DNA of 64,000 bases from DATFVJ01 sp963712955 (GTDB taxonomy: Bacteria > Actinomycetota > Actinomycetes > Streptosporangiales > Streptosporangiaceae). The position numbers and the translations under genes are program-made. This document shows, one piece after another, positions 8,773 through 17,300 of the stretch (positions are counted from its first letter, which is position 1; each line of letters opens with the position of its first letter). The DNA is taken from positions 51,437 to 115,436 of the forward strand of contig CAVQKF010000016.1 of the NCBI GenBank assembly GCA_963712955.1. The letters are read 5' to 3'. The notes under the pieces were generated by a model. That model saw only the letters and a list, made by a program, of their open reading frames with translations, had not been told where the DNA came from and ran no database searches.

Positions 8773-8838
8773 TTCCCCCCCGAAAACGTCGTCCCTGCGG
8801 GCGAAATGTCCGTTTTCCGTGACGTTTTCGGGGGGGAA
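8773..8838. repeat. Perfect 18-bp inverted repeat
   Basis: TTCCCCCCCGAAAACGTC (8773-8790) is the exact reverse complement of GACGTTTTCGGGGGGGAA (8821-8838), separated by 30 bp. It lies about 110 bp downstream of the small gene ending at 8665. It has no U-tract on either side, so it is not a standard terminator; see findings. Confidence 0.9.
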
Positions 8839-9327
8839 GTTGTGTTGCTGGCCTGTAGCGCCGGTCCGGTGGGCTGGCCGGCCGCGGCGGGAGATGTGAG
8901 CCTCGCCATCGAAGGCGCCGGAGGCGCTCAGATTTTCCGGTCAACGATCCAGCAACCAAGCGTGGCTAGGCGCAAGGCCAACTGGACAGCGGAGAAGATA
9001 GCCGCCGTCTACCTGGCTAACCTCGGGGTGCCGAAAGCCGGATGGCGCGCACACGAGGGTGTGCCGGTATGGGACCGCCACCGCGCAGGGGTGCCCACCG
9101 CTCATCGCGGCGGTCCATGAAGCTGGGGCCGTGGCATGCCTTCAGCAGCGCGGCCAGTTCCTCCTCTGACAGCTCGGGCACGTTCTGGCGGTCATGGCGG
9201 TGCTGGGGCGGTGCCCCCGCGCGGCCCTGGTTCTCATGCCGCTATCTCGACTGACAGCGGCATGCTGAAGAATCAGGAGCCGCGCAAGGACGTTTGCGCA
9301 GGTCAGATGGCATATTGTGGCGGGATG
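8839..9327. other. Gene-free interval downstream of hrdB
   Basis: About 490 bp between the inverted repeat and the end of the sigma factor gene. Open frames here lack recognisable protein sequence or ribosome binding sites. Nothing further is identified. Confidence 0.5.
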
Positions 9328-10971
9328 TCAGTCGAGGTAGTCGCGCAGCACCTGGGAACGGGAGGGGTGACGCAGCTTCGACATGGTTTTGGATTCGATC
9401 TGGCGGATCCGCTCCCTGGTCACGCCGTAGACCTTGCCGATCTCGTCGAGCGTCTTGGGCTGCCCGTCGGTGAGCCCGAACCGCATCGACACCACGCCCG
9501 CCTCACGCTCTGACAGCGTGTCGAGGACCGAGTGCAGTTGCTCCTGCAGCAAGGTGAAGCTGACCGCCTCCCCTGGCTGGATCGCCTCGGAGTCCTCGAT
9601 CAGGTCGCCGAACTCGCTGTCGCCGTCCTCACCGAGCGGGGTGTGGAGCGAGATCGGCTCACGGCCGTACTTCTGTACCTCGATGACCTTCTCTGGGGTC
9701 ATGTCGAGCTCGGCCGCGAGCTCTTCTGGTGTTGGCTCACGGCCCAGATCCTGAAGCATCTGCCGCTGCACCCGGGCGAGCTTGTTGATCACTTCCACCA
9801 TGTGCACTGGGATGCGGATCGTCCGCGCCTGATCGGCCATGGCACGGGTGATGGCCTGCCGGATCCACCACGTCGCATAGGTGGAGAACTTGTATCCCTT
9901 GGTGTAGTCGAACTTCTCCACCGCGCGGATCAGGCCCAGATTGCCCTCCTGGATGAGATCCAGGAACAGCATGCCGCGCCCCGTGTACCGCTTCGCGAGC
10001 GACACCACCAGCCGCAGGTTCGCCTCGAGCAGATGGTTCTTGGCACGTCTGCCGTCCTCGGCGATCCACTCCAGATCGGCCCGGCCATCGACGCTGAGCC
10101 GGGTGCGGTCGGCAGCGAGCTTCTCCTCGGCGAACAGCCCTGCCTCGATACGTTTCGCCAGCTCCACCTCCTGCTCGGCGTTGAGCAGCGGCACCTTCCC
10201 GATCTGCTTGAGATAATCCTTCACCGGGTCGGCGGTGGCGCCGGCAGCAGCGACCTGAGCCGCGGGGAGATCCTCGTCGTCGTCACCGTAGACGAACGCC
10301 TCGTCGTCCCCCTCGGCGTCGCCCGCCTTTCCCGCGGCCTGGTCCTCCACCTCCTGCTCGGCGGTCACGTCCTCGGGGCCGTCGCTGCCTTCCACGGCCT
10401 CCTCGGCCCCGGCCACATCGGCGGCTTCGTCCACGACCACGCTGATGTCCGCGGCGATCTCGTCGTCGGTGACATCGACCTCTTCGAGGTCGTCCAGGTC
10501 GGCAACGTCGTCGGGACCGACCAGGTCAAGGTCGTCAGCCTCGTCCACCGCACCGTCCGGGCCGACGTCAAGCCCGTCCGGCCGTGATTCCGCTTCCAAC
10601 GGCTGCGGCCCGGCAGGGCCCACCTCATCCGATCGGGGCCCGCCCTTCTTCCGAGGAGCGCGCTCCGCACCCGGAGCCGCCTCCGCGGTCGGCGCACCCG
10701 GAGCCGCCTCCGCGGTCGGCGCACCCGGAGCCGCCTCCGCGGTCGGCGCACCTGGAGCCGCCTCCGCGGTCGGCGCACCCGGAGCCGCCTCCGCGGTCGG
10801 CGCACCTGGAGCCGCCTCCGCGGTCGGCTCCCTCACTGCGCGCGGCCGCTTCCTCGCCGCGCCCCGGCGCACCTGCCCGGCATCCGTGCCTGGCGCGCCT
10901 TCAACTGACGCGGGCACGGTGTCATCCACAAGTGCGACCGCTGTTTCTCGCTGCTGTCTAGCCGGCGACAC
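9328..10971 (-). CDS. hrdB: RNA polymerase primary sigma factor (HrdB/SigA type)
   Basis: About 547 residues. Region 1.2 begins at DPVKDYLKQIGKVPLL. Region 2 has RLVVSLAKRYTGRGMLFLDL, IRAVEKFDYTKGYKFSTYAT and the -10-contacting WWIRQAITRAMADQARTIRI. Region 3 has RVQRQMLQDLGREPTPEEL. Region 4 has GLTDGQPKTLDEIGKVYGVT and RERIRQIESKTMSKLRHPSR. This is the housekeeping sigma factor. The N-terminal 180 residues are acidic and low-complexity, as in other HrdB proteins, but here include six 9-residue repeats. GGAGAGG lies 6 bp before the GTG at 10971, which I prefer over the upstream ATG at 10992. The gene lies 175 bp downstream of the SpoIIE phosphatase gene on the same strand. Confidence 0.94.
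   Translation of the reverse strand: MSPARQQRETAVALVDDTVPASVEGAPGTDAGQVRRGAARKRPRAVREPTAEAAPGAPTAEAAPGAPTAEAAPGAPTAEAAPGAPTAEAAPGAPTAEAAPGAERAPRKKGGPRSDEVGPAGPQPLEAESRPDGLDVGPDGAVDEADDLDLVGPDDVADLDDLEEVDVTDDEIAADISVVVDEAADVAGAEEAVEGSDGPEDVTAEQEVEDQAAGKAGDAEGDDEAFVYGDDDEDLPAAQVAAAGATADPVKDYLKQIGKVPLLNAEQEVELAKRIEAGLFAEEKLAADRTRLSVDGRADLEWIAEDGRRAKNHLLEANLRLVVSLAKRYTGRGMLFLDLIQEGNLGLIRAVEKFDYTKGYKFSTYATWWIRQAITRAMADQARTIRIPVHMVEVINKLARVQRQMLQDLGREPTPEELAAELDMTPEKVIEVQKYGREPISLHTPLGEDGDSEFGDLIEDSEAIQPGEAVSFTLLQEQLHSVLDTLSEREAGVVSMRFGLTDGQPKTLDEIGKVYGVTRERIRQIESKTMSKLRHPSRSQVLRDYLD
10667..10828 (-). repeat. 27-bp in-frame tandem repeat in hrdB (6 copies)
   Basis: Six nearly perfect copies of a 27-bp unit encode PTAEAAPGA, at about residues 48-102 of the sigma factor. 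The copies differ only at a synonymous C/T position, so the array expanded recently. It lies in the poorly conserved N-terminal region 1.1 extension, away from the core-binding and promoter-binding regions. Confidence 0.95.
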
Positions 10972-11145
10972 AGATACCTCTCCTGCGAACATCTGGCGAG
11001 ATTCGGACCCTGCTGCGAGGACCCGGTTGCTTGGACCATCCCAGCCACCACACTAGGCCGCCCTGGACGGTGCATCGTCCAGATCGGGCGGTCTGACTCC
11101 TACGGTGGCCGGCGTCCCCCGGATTCTCACCTGCGCTCATGCGCA

Positions 11146-13305
11146 TCATTCGTGCGGCACCTGAAGTACAAGGACGGTGACATCATCGTCCTGCTCGTGA
11201 CCGGCGAGCATCCGGTCCACGAGGTACTCGAGCAGCCTGTCAGGATGTGCGATCACCTCCGGGGATGCCTGCCCGGCGACCGTGACGAGTTCGTCAAGGC
11301 CGGTGTCGAGGCCACGGTCGCGGCTCTCCACAAGTCCATCGGAGTACCAGACCGCGGTGTTGCCCTTGTGCAGCCGGAAAGCGTACTGCCTGCGCGGGCT
11401 CGCCCAGCCGAGCGGGGTGCCGGCGGGCGTGGTGTCCAGGCGTGGCGGGCCGCCGGAGGACAGTAGCAGGGGCGGCAGGTGGCCCGCGTTGCCACCCACG
11501 CCTTCCCCAGTAGCAGGATCGATCACCACGTAGGCAACCGTCGTTACCTGCTCCTCAAGCTCGGTGGCCGCGAACAAGCGGTCGAGCCCGGTGAGCACCG
11601 CCGCGGGGCGTGGGTCGGTCAGCGCGAGCGCACGAAGAGCATTGCGGACCCGGCCCATTCCCGCCGCAGCCGTGACCCCCTTCCCCATCACGTCGCCGAC
11701 CGCTACCGCCAGGCGGCCATCCGCCAGCAGGAACGCGTCGTACCAGTCACCGCCGATTTCCATGTTGCTTGTGACAGGAAGATACCTGGCCTCGAGGACA
11801 ATTCCTGGCACATCGGGCAACCGGTCCGGCAGCAGGCTGCGCTGCAGGGTTTCCGCGGTCGTGTGTTCACGCTCGAACAGTGTGGCGCGTTCGACCGCGA
11901 GGGCGCACTGACCGGCAAGCGCTTCGAGGAAGACCCGCTCTTCCTCTGTTATCTTCCTCGGCCGGGCGAAAGAGAACCTGAGTGCGCCAAGCGGCGCGCC
12001 GGCCGCGAGCAGGGGGAGCCCGGCCCACGCGCGTTCATCGGTGTGCTCAAGGAAGAGGCCGATGTTCACCTCAGGCTCGAAGTAGGCGCGCAGCGCATCC
12101 GGGGTCTCGATCAGGACAGGCCGCCGGGTGACAATCGCGGTCGTCATGATGCTCGGCCTGTCGAGCGGTATGTCGTCGCCATGTGAGCCAGGGCCGTCGG
12201 GGATCCCTACTGCGTTGATCGTCTTCAGCCGCAGCCGTTCGGGATCAATCAGGGCGACAGCGGAACGGTCCGCGCCGATCGCCGACCTGCCGACCTCGGT
12301 AATCACCTCGACGACCTGCTCCACCGTGAGCGCCTCGGCGAGCATCGACGTTGCCTGCTGCAGCCTGGCCGTCCGCAGCGCCGCCGCGGACAGCTGCTCG
12401 GTCAGCCTGCCGCGCATCTCCTCCGCCTCACGCGCGCCGGTGACGTCGGTGTTGGCGCCGACCCACTCGACCACTTCGCCTTCGCGCATGATGGGCACGG
12501 CCCGCACGTCGTAGTACCTGTACGCCCTGGACCGGGTGCGGACCCGGTACGAGGCGTCGAATATCGCGCCGGTCCGCACGCACTCGCGCCACGCGTGCTC
12601 CACACGCTCGCGGTCCTCGGGATGGATGGCGTCCAGCCAGCCGCTGCCGAGGTACTCGCCCAGGGTCTGGCCTGTGATAGCGCGCCACTCCGGTGAGTCC
12701 TCCGCGACCTCGCCTGTGGGAGTCGTCACCCAGACAACCTGCGCACCTGCCCGGACGAGGGACCGGTACCTTTCCTCGCTCCTGCGGACCGCCTCCTCGC
12801 TGTAGTGCCTGTTGGTGACATCCACCGCGATCAGAACGACCCCTGTGATCTTTCCGTCCGTATCGTGCGAGGGGAACCAGGAGAATGCCCAGTGGCGCAC
12901 CTCGGCACGACTTTCCCGGTGCGCTTCGGCATGATTTTCCTGGTGAAGATCGCGCCCATCCGGCGACTGCGAGCGGCGCGAGTCCGGCACGACGGTCGCG
13001 ATCTGCTGGTCGGCCTCGAAGACCGGCTGATCCTCGGCGAGCACCCGCCGCACCGCTGACTCGACTCTCGTGGCGAGGTCCTGCGGCCAGATCTCCAACG
13101 GCTGCCGCCCGAGATGCTCACGGTGGCCCAGCCCATGCAAGCGCGCAAGCGTCCGGTTCACCCGCCGGAACCGCAGCTCAGGATCGAAGAACGCGAATCC
13201 GATCGGCGCTTCCCGCAACAGCGTCGCGAGCAGCGCGGAATCGGAGACGGCCAGCCCGGACACCCGCGGCTGCGGCACAGATGTGTCCGTTGTGTCCGTA
13301 CTCAC
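11146..13305 (-). CDS. PAS-PAS-GAF-SpoIIE (PP2C) phosphatase
   Basis: 719 residues. Domain order: PAS (about 25-140, with PIGFAFFDPELRFRRVNRTL), PAS/PAC (about 165-295, with YRVRTRSRAYRYYDVRAVPI), GAF (about 305-465), then a SpoIIE-type PP2C domain (about 490-715). The PP2C metal-binding motifs are GGDWYDAFLLADGRLAVAVGD with VMGKG following, GGNAGHLPPLLL, and the C-terminal DDDVTVLVL. Such proteins dephosphorylate anti-anti-sigma factors in response to sensed ligands. No membrane segment is visible, so it is probably cytosolic. GTG start. A partner ATPase-type anti-sigma gene is present at 43236-43760, but nothing ties the two together. Confidence 0.9.
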   Translation of the reverse strand: MSTDTTDTSVPQPRVSGLAVSDSALLATLLREAPIGFAFFDPELRFRRVNRTLARLHGLGHREHLGRQPLEIWPQDLATRVESAVRRVLAEDQPVFEADQQIATVVPDSRRSQSPDGRDLHQENHAEAHRESRAEVRHWAFSWFPSHDTDGKITGVVLIAVDVTNRHYSEEAVRRSEERYRSLVRAGAQVVWVTTPTGEVAEDSPEWRAITGQTLGEYLGSGWLDAIHPEDRERVEHAWRECVRTGAIFDASYRVRTRSRAYRYYDVRAVPIMREGEVVEWVGANTDVTGAREAEEMRGRLTEQLSAAALRTARLQQATSMLAEALTVEQVVEVITEVGRSAIGADRSAVALIDPERLRLKTINAVGIPDGPGSHGDDIPLDRPSIMTTAIVTRRPVLIETPDALRAYFEPEVNIGLFLEHTDERAWAGLPLLAAGAPLGALRFSFARPRKITEEERVFLEALAGQCALAVERATLFEREHTTAETLQRSLLPDRLPDVPGIVLEARYLPVTSNMEIGGDWYDAFLLADGRLAVAVGDVMGKGVTAAAGMGRVRNALRALALTDPRPAAVLTGLDRLFAATELEEQVTTVAYVVIDPATGEGVGGNAGHLPPLLLSSGGPPRLDTTPAGTPLGWASPRRQYAFRLHKGNTAVWYSDGLVESRDRGLDTGLDELVTVAGQASPEVIAHPDRLLEYLVDRMLAGHEQDDDVTVLVLQVPHE

Positions 13306-13838
13306 GCTAGAGAGCCCCGCGTGGGGCCGGCGCCTGCCATCCGATGGCTCCCTTCGGCCTCCGGCTGTGCTGGGTGACGTTCAGTGTGCCCTGAATACAG
13401 CAGGCTATCGGTCTTGGCATTGTACTGGGGACCTGTACACACCAGACGGGTCATCAAACGGGGCGTATCACCCCGAGACCCCGCCCATCCGCGGCCGTGA
13501 CCCGATCCGCACCCGCGTTCCCGCGGCCGGAGCGCGAAGCGGCATGCGGCCATCTGCCCGGTCAGGGTGACCGGCCCGGGTTCCTGCCGTAGCCGGCCCG
13601 TTGCACGGCGGGAATTACGGGCAAGCGGACATAATCCTTGTCGCTCTGGGCGGGCTCGCCCCATGAGGGCCACTCCTTCTGGCTCAGGCACCGCAGATTC
13701 TGGGTGGCTAGGGCACGGCAGAGGCCGAACCGCCACCTGGTGCGGGCACGGCTAACTGGCCGGACCGCTTGTAGCGCTCAGGTCAAGGCAGAACCTACCG
13801 CAGTTCGCGAAGCACAGGTCAGAGCCTCCTGAATCATG
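13306..13838. other. Gene-free interval
   Basis: About 530 bp upstream of the divergent phosphatase gene, extending to the promoter at 13841. Open frames on both strands overlap and have no recognisable protein sequence. It must hold the phosphatase promoter, not identified. Confidence 0.5.
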
Positions 13839-13840
13839 AC

Positions 13841-13869
13841 ATGACAGTTTCGTGTGAGCCCCTTACACT
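13841..13869 (+). promoter_or_regulatory. Probable promoter for the structured leader
   Basis: ATGACA (13841-13846) and TACACT (13864-13869) are separated by 17 bp, a good housekeeping-sigma arrangement. Transcription would start near 13876, exactly where the foldable leader at 13872-14004 begins. Confidence 0.55.
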
Positions 13870-13871
13870 AG

Positions 13872-14004
13872 GCCTGCCGGAGCTTCAGCCGGTCGCTACG
13901 GGGGTACCCCTCAGGGGTGAAATCGCCTGTCACGCGGCAGGTAAGCGGCAGGTAAGCGGCCGAGAGACTTCCGGAGCTAGGTCACAGAGAAGTAACGAGC
14001 GGTT
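13872..14004 (+). ncRNA. Structured leader resembling a cyclic di-AMP (ydaO) riboswitch
   Basis: The segment carries, in the right order, signature blocks of the ydaO/yuaA class as I know it: CGGGGGTACCCC, then GGGGTGAAATCG, then a GC hairpin ending GGCAGGTAAGCGG, then GAGAGACTTCCG, then an ACAG...TAAC...GAGCGG tail. A promoter directly precedes it. Differences: the usual CGACAGCTAACC block is only loosely matched, and GCGGCAGGTAA is duplicated (about 13936-13957). The downstream gene encodes a small helical protein, not the cell-wall hydrolase typical of this riboswitch. Treat as a candidate. Confidence 0.38.
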
Positions 14005-14106
14005 AACGTCAGGGCCTTGACAGTGCCGTCACAGCGGCTGGAATGGGTACTGGAGCAGTGCCGCACCGTGACACATGCTGACGACACACGCTGACAGAGG
14101 ACCGAG

Positions 14107-14385
14107 ATGCAGGCAGTGGTACAGCGCGCCGTAACAGGGGCGCAAACGCAGCGGCTTCTCCGGACAGATTCGGCCTACAGCGACAGCGATACAGTCGCCA
14201 ACCGGCTCACCACCGAGTTCCCCGCCCTCGCAACCGCCACGATCGAACGCTGTGTCACAGACACCTCGATCTGCGCGGAGCACCTGGGCCTCGCGGTGAC
14301 CGATGGACTGGTCGAGATGCTCGCACGCGAGCATCTGCTCGGGCTGATGAACTCAGTGCCGCCGTCCGGGCAGCCATTCGGCTAA
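14107..14385 (+). CDS. Three-helix-bundle dimerization domain protein
   Basis: 92 residues. The core NRLTTEFPALATATIERCVT plus DTSICAEHLGLAVT and LVEMLAREHLLGLM matches a small actinobacterial family annotated as three-helical bundle dimerization domain proteins, with no assigned function. GAGGA precedes the ATG. It is the first gene after the structured leader at 13872-14004, so it could be the gene that leader controls. Confidence 0.6.
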   Translation: MQAVVQRAVTGAQTQRLLRTDSAYSDSDTVANRLTTEFPALATATIERCVTDTSICAEHLGLAVTDGLVEMLAREHLLGLMNSVPPSGQPFG

Positions 14386-14584
14386 CTCACCGAGGTACGA
14401 AAACATACGACGTGGGCGCGAACCGCCCGCGCAACGATGGCGTTGCGGTGCGCGAGTCTGAAAGGCTTGGCCCGTATCCGGGCCCACCACGGTGAGCTGA
14501 CGGCGTGTGCCCGGGCCGACGAGGATGAACCGGGCCTGTGGGCAGACGCGGCACACGGGCGGAGAGGCTAACAAGGAATTCAGT

Positions 14585-16349
14585 GTGAGCCAACGCCGTA
14601 GCAAACCCCCAGGTGGCCAGGGCCCACACAGTGGTTCCAGCCGTGGCCCGCGCGATGGACGGGCAGGTCACAAGGCGGCCGACGTGAATCCGCCGCCGAA
14701 CGCGCTGTTCGCCGAGATGCTCAGGGCAGCGCGCGAGTTGCTCGCGGTGCGCAGCCCGCTGGACGCCGAGCTCATGGTGAGCGAGATTCTCGGCACCTGG
14801 TGGGGGCAGCGGCTGAAGCACGGGACGCGCGGCAGGCGCGGAGCGGACATCGAGGAACTCGTGGGCGAGGGCCTCGTCGCCTATGCCGCCCGCCAGGACA
14901 GCCCGGCGGCGCTCGCGCTGCTCGCCGGCATCGCGTGCCTCGGCACCACCCGCCAGGCCGCGCAGGCCGAGCAGGCCGCGCTCGAGCTGATGGACCGCGG
15001 CGTGCCGCGGCCACGCTGGGCAGACCAGGTCGGCAAGGTCGCACCGGGTGACTGCTACGTCAACCGTGATCTCTACGGCGACCGCGACGAGGTGGTCTGC
15101 GTCTTCAGCTACGCGGGCGAGGAAAGCTACGCACTTGTCGCCACCGTCGACTACAACTTCGGCGGGATGCTTCGTGACGGCTGGGTGACCTCGCATGTGG
15201 ACAAGCTGCTCGAGCGCGGCCGTGCGTCCGCCGGACGCTCGGAGGGTGCCGGATGTGCCGGAGCCGCCAGCGGTACCGGAGGCGCCAGCGGTGCCGGAGG
15301 AGCCAGCAGTGCCGGAGGAGCCAGCGGTGCCGGTCTCGGTTTCTTTGAGCCGCTACCGCCTGGCCAGGCACGGCGCATGCTCGACGCGGCACTGACCCAG
15401 ACTGACCGCACCGCGGCTCCGCCCGTCAGCGATTCCTTCGCCGCCTACCACGCATTCATCAGGGCACGGATCCGCACCCTCCCGCCGGGCCGGCCCATGG
15501 CCCGGCTCTATGCCCGACGCCCCGGGACTGGCGACGGCTGGTCCGCTTCGAGTTGCCTGGAGCAGGGACCGCATGGCCATGCTCGCGGCCGAGTTCCTCG
15601 CCTCCGACGAGGCCGAGGACCTGTCCGACAGGCGAGCGGCGGGCTGGTGCACCGACCGCATCATCGACTACGGCTGCGACCAGGACTTCCGCCGACCTCT
15701 GCGGATGAGCCCGATCAAGGTGGAACGGTTCCTGCTCGACTGGCTGCCGCGCAAGGTCGCGCTCAGCCCGGAGGAGCAGGAGGCCATGCCGCACGTGCTC
15801 GCCGCCTGGACGCGCTGGGCCGGCCGGCGCAGCCGCCTGCAAGGAAGCTCGATCAAGGCAACCCTGGACGCGGTGTTCGAGTCCATCGGCACCTTCGCAA
15901 GAACCTACCGCGATCCGGAGTCGTTCGGCCTGGACCGTGACCTGGTCAACCGGCTGCTCCCGGACGGTGACCTCGAGGCGCTCGCGCGGCGCACGTTCGC
16001 GTTCCCGCTGCTCGCCGGCCGCCACGGCGAGGTGGATCTCGCAAGCCTCAACCCGGCGGATCCCGCCGACCGCAGGAAGCTGCTCGCGGCCGACCACGGC
16101 ATCGACAGCCAGCCGGGCCGGCACGGCGTGCAGAGTGAGATGGGCACCCATCTCGACTGTCACGTCGCGCTCGCCGACCGGCTGTGGCGCGGAAAACCGC
16201 CGGAGCTGTGGGAGGCCGCGCAGCGACTGCTCGACCTTGGCACCGAGCGGCACGAGGCCCTGCACGTGCTGATGGAGACCCTCGACGAGGCGGGCCCGGA
16301 CGAAGACGACATAGCGGCCGCCCTGCGCGAACTCCCGCCCGAAGGCTGA
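14585..16349 (+). pseudogene. Conserved actinobacterial protein of unknown function, frameshifted
   Basis: Two frames together make one protein of about 587 residues. The first runs from the GTG at 14585 (AAGGA about 8 bp upstream) and includes NALFAEMLRAARELLAVRSP, GTWWGQRLKHG and GDCYVNRDLYGDRDEVVCVF. After about 15510 the reading continues in the next frame with DAPGLATAGPLRVAWSRDRM, LDWLPRKVALSPEEQEAMPH and MGTHLDCHVALADRLW, to a stop at 16349. Removing one base near the CGCCCCGGGA at about 15515 restores one reading frame. I do not recognise a domain. The first half contains an 18-bp repeat array. It may be functional if the frameshift is a sequencing error. Confidence 0.65.
15266..15337 (+). 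repeat. 18-bp in-frame tandem repeat (4 copies)
   Basis: Four copies of an 18-bp unit (GCCAGCGGTGCCGGAGGA and variants) encode ASGAGG-like hexapeptides in a linker of the conserved unknown protein, between its two conserved halves. Confidence 0.9.
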
Positions 16350-16544
16350 CCGCCGGGACCTCTACCATGATCCTTAACGGGTGCTTAGGGTGCAACCGTG
16401 CACGGGCGTGTGGCGCGGTGTCACACAGTCCCATGACCTGCGGGAACACGTCACACCCGCCGCTGTGAGTGCACCACGGTTGGCTCCCCGTTTGGCTCCC
16501 TGAGCGGTGTCCGGCGTTCTGCAACGGAGCACCCCCAGCGCGGG

Positions 16545-16733
16545 TTACGCTGCGCTCACCGCTTTCTGCTCGTCTTTCTGCTCGTCGCGGAGCGCGGTTG
16601 TGCCGCAGCAGGCGGTCAGGTCGAAACCGTACTTTTCCTCCGCCGTCTCCAACCCGCCACTGCGGTGCTGGCCGTCCTCGACCCAGAACGGCTCTTCGTT
16701 CGGACCGTCAGGGTAGCGGCCTGGCCGCTTCAC
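16545..16733 (-). CDS. Small acidic peptide with a Cys-Cys motif, overlapping the GNAT gene
   Basis: A 62-residue frame from a GTG at 16733, beginning MKRPGRYPDGPNEEPFWVED, with EKYGFDLTACCGTTALRDEQ and a duplicated DEQK near the end. It overlaps the 3' end of the GNAT gene by 26 bp on the same strand, which suits translational coupling. About 80% of third positions are G or C, matching real genes nearby. No family recognised. The size, acidic leader and adjacent cysteines recall peptide precursors, but no modifying enzyme is nearby apart from the GNAT. Confidence 0.4.
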   Translation of the reverse strand: MKRPGRYPDGPNEEPFWVEDGQHRSGGLETAEEKYGFDLTACCGTTALRDEQKDEQKAVSAA

Positions 16734-17289
16734 TGCGGTCTGTGGCCAGAGGGAGGATCAGGGCGTCAAGCTCCGGTGCGCCAGCCCAGCTCGGCCGCAC
16801 CTTCCCGAATTTCGCCCACCCCCACCTGGCGTACGCGCCGAACGCGGTCTCGTTGTCCTGCTCGACCAGCAGCGTGGCGCGTTCCTCGCGGCGGCCGGTG
16901 AGAATCTCGTCGTGCAGCGCGTGGCCGAGACCGTGGCCGCGCCACCGCGCCCGGACCATCAGCTCGCACAGCGCGAACGTCCGCGACCCCGTTTCCTCGA
17001 CGGCCCCGGCGTCAACCCGTGTCAGCAGGCCGCGCCACCACCGCGCGTCCCGCGCCAGCGGGAACCCGTAGACGTACCCGGCAAGCTCCCCGCCCGCCCA
17101 GGCGGCCAGCAGCTCCCACCCCTCCGCGCTCATGTGGCTATCAAGCTGCTTGCGGTAGCGGTCCTCGCTGTAGAACTCGCCGTCCTCGGTGCCGTACACC
17201 TCCAGGTAGACCTGGATCAGTTGGCCGAGGATCGGGCGCGCGGCGCCAGCGTCATAGTGCTTGAACGAGAATCCGGCGAACGGCACCAT
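16708..17289 (-). CDS. GNAT-family N-acetyltransferase
   Basis: About 193 residues. The acetyl-CoA binding motif appears as FALCELMVRARWRGHGLGHA (R-x2-G-x-G type), followed by ARATLLVEQDNETAFGAYAR for the C-terminal motif B region. AGGELAGYVYGFPLARD is the preceding strand pair. The substrate is unknown. The ATG at 17289 has GGGGAGA upstream, and that site overlaps the stop codon of the XRE-TPR gene, so the two are co-transcribed and probably coupled. Confidence 0.82.
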   Translation of the reverse strand: MVPFAGFSFKHYDAGAARPILGQLIQVYLEVYGTEDGEFYSEDRYRKQLDSHMSAEGWELLAAWAGGELAGYVYGFPLARDARWWRGLLTRVDAGAVEETGSRTFALCELMVRARWRGHGLGHALHDEILTGRREERATLLVEQDNETAFGAYARWGWAKFGKVRPSWAGAPELDALILPLATDRSEAARPLP

Positions 17290-17300
17290 CGGATCTCCCC

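Noticed and set aside
10993..11100. tRNA-like look of the minus strand upstream of hrdB (GGGTCCGAATC motif)
   Set aside because: The acceptor and T stems cannot be formed; it is the hrdB promoter region.
16470..16545. Duplicated TTGGCTCCC as a possible attachment site
   Set aside because: Too short (9 bp), and no integrase or excisionase gene is present in the window.
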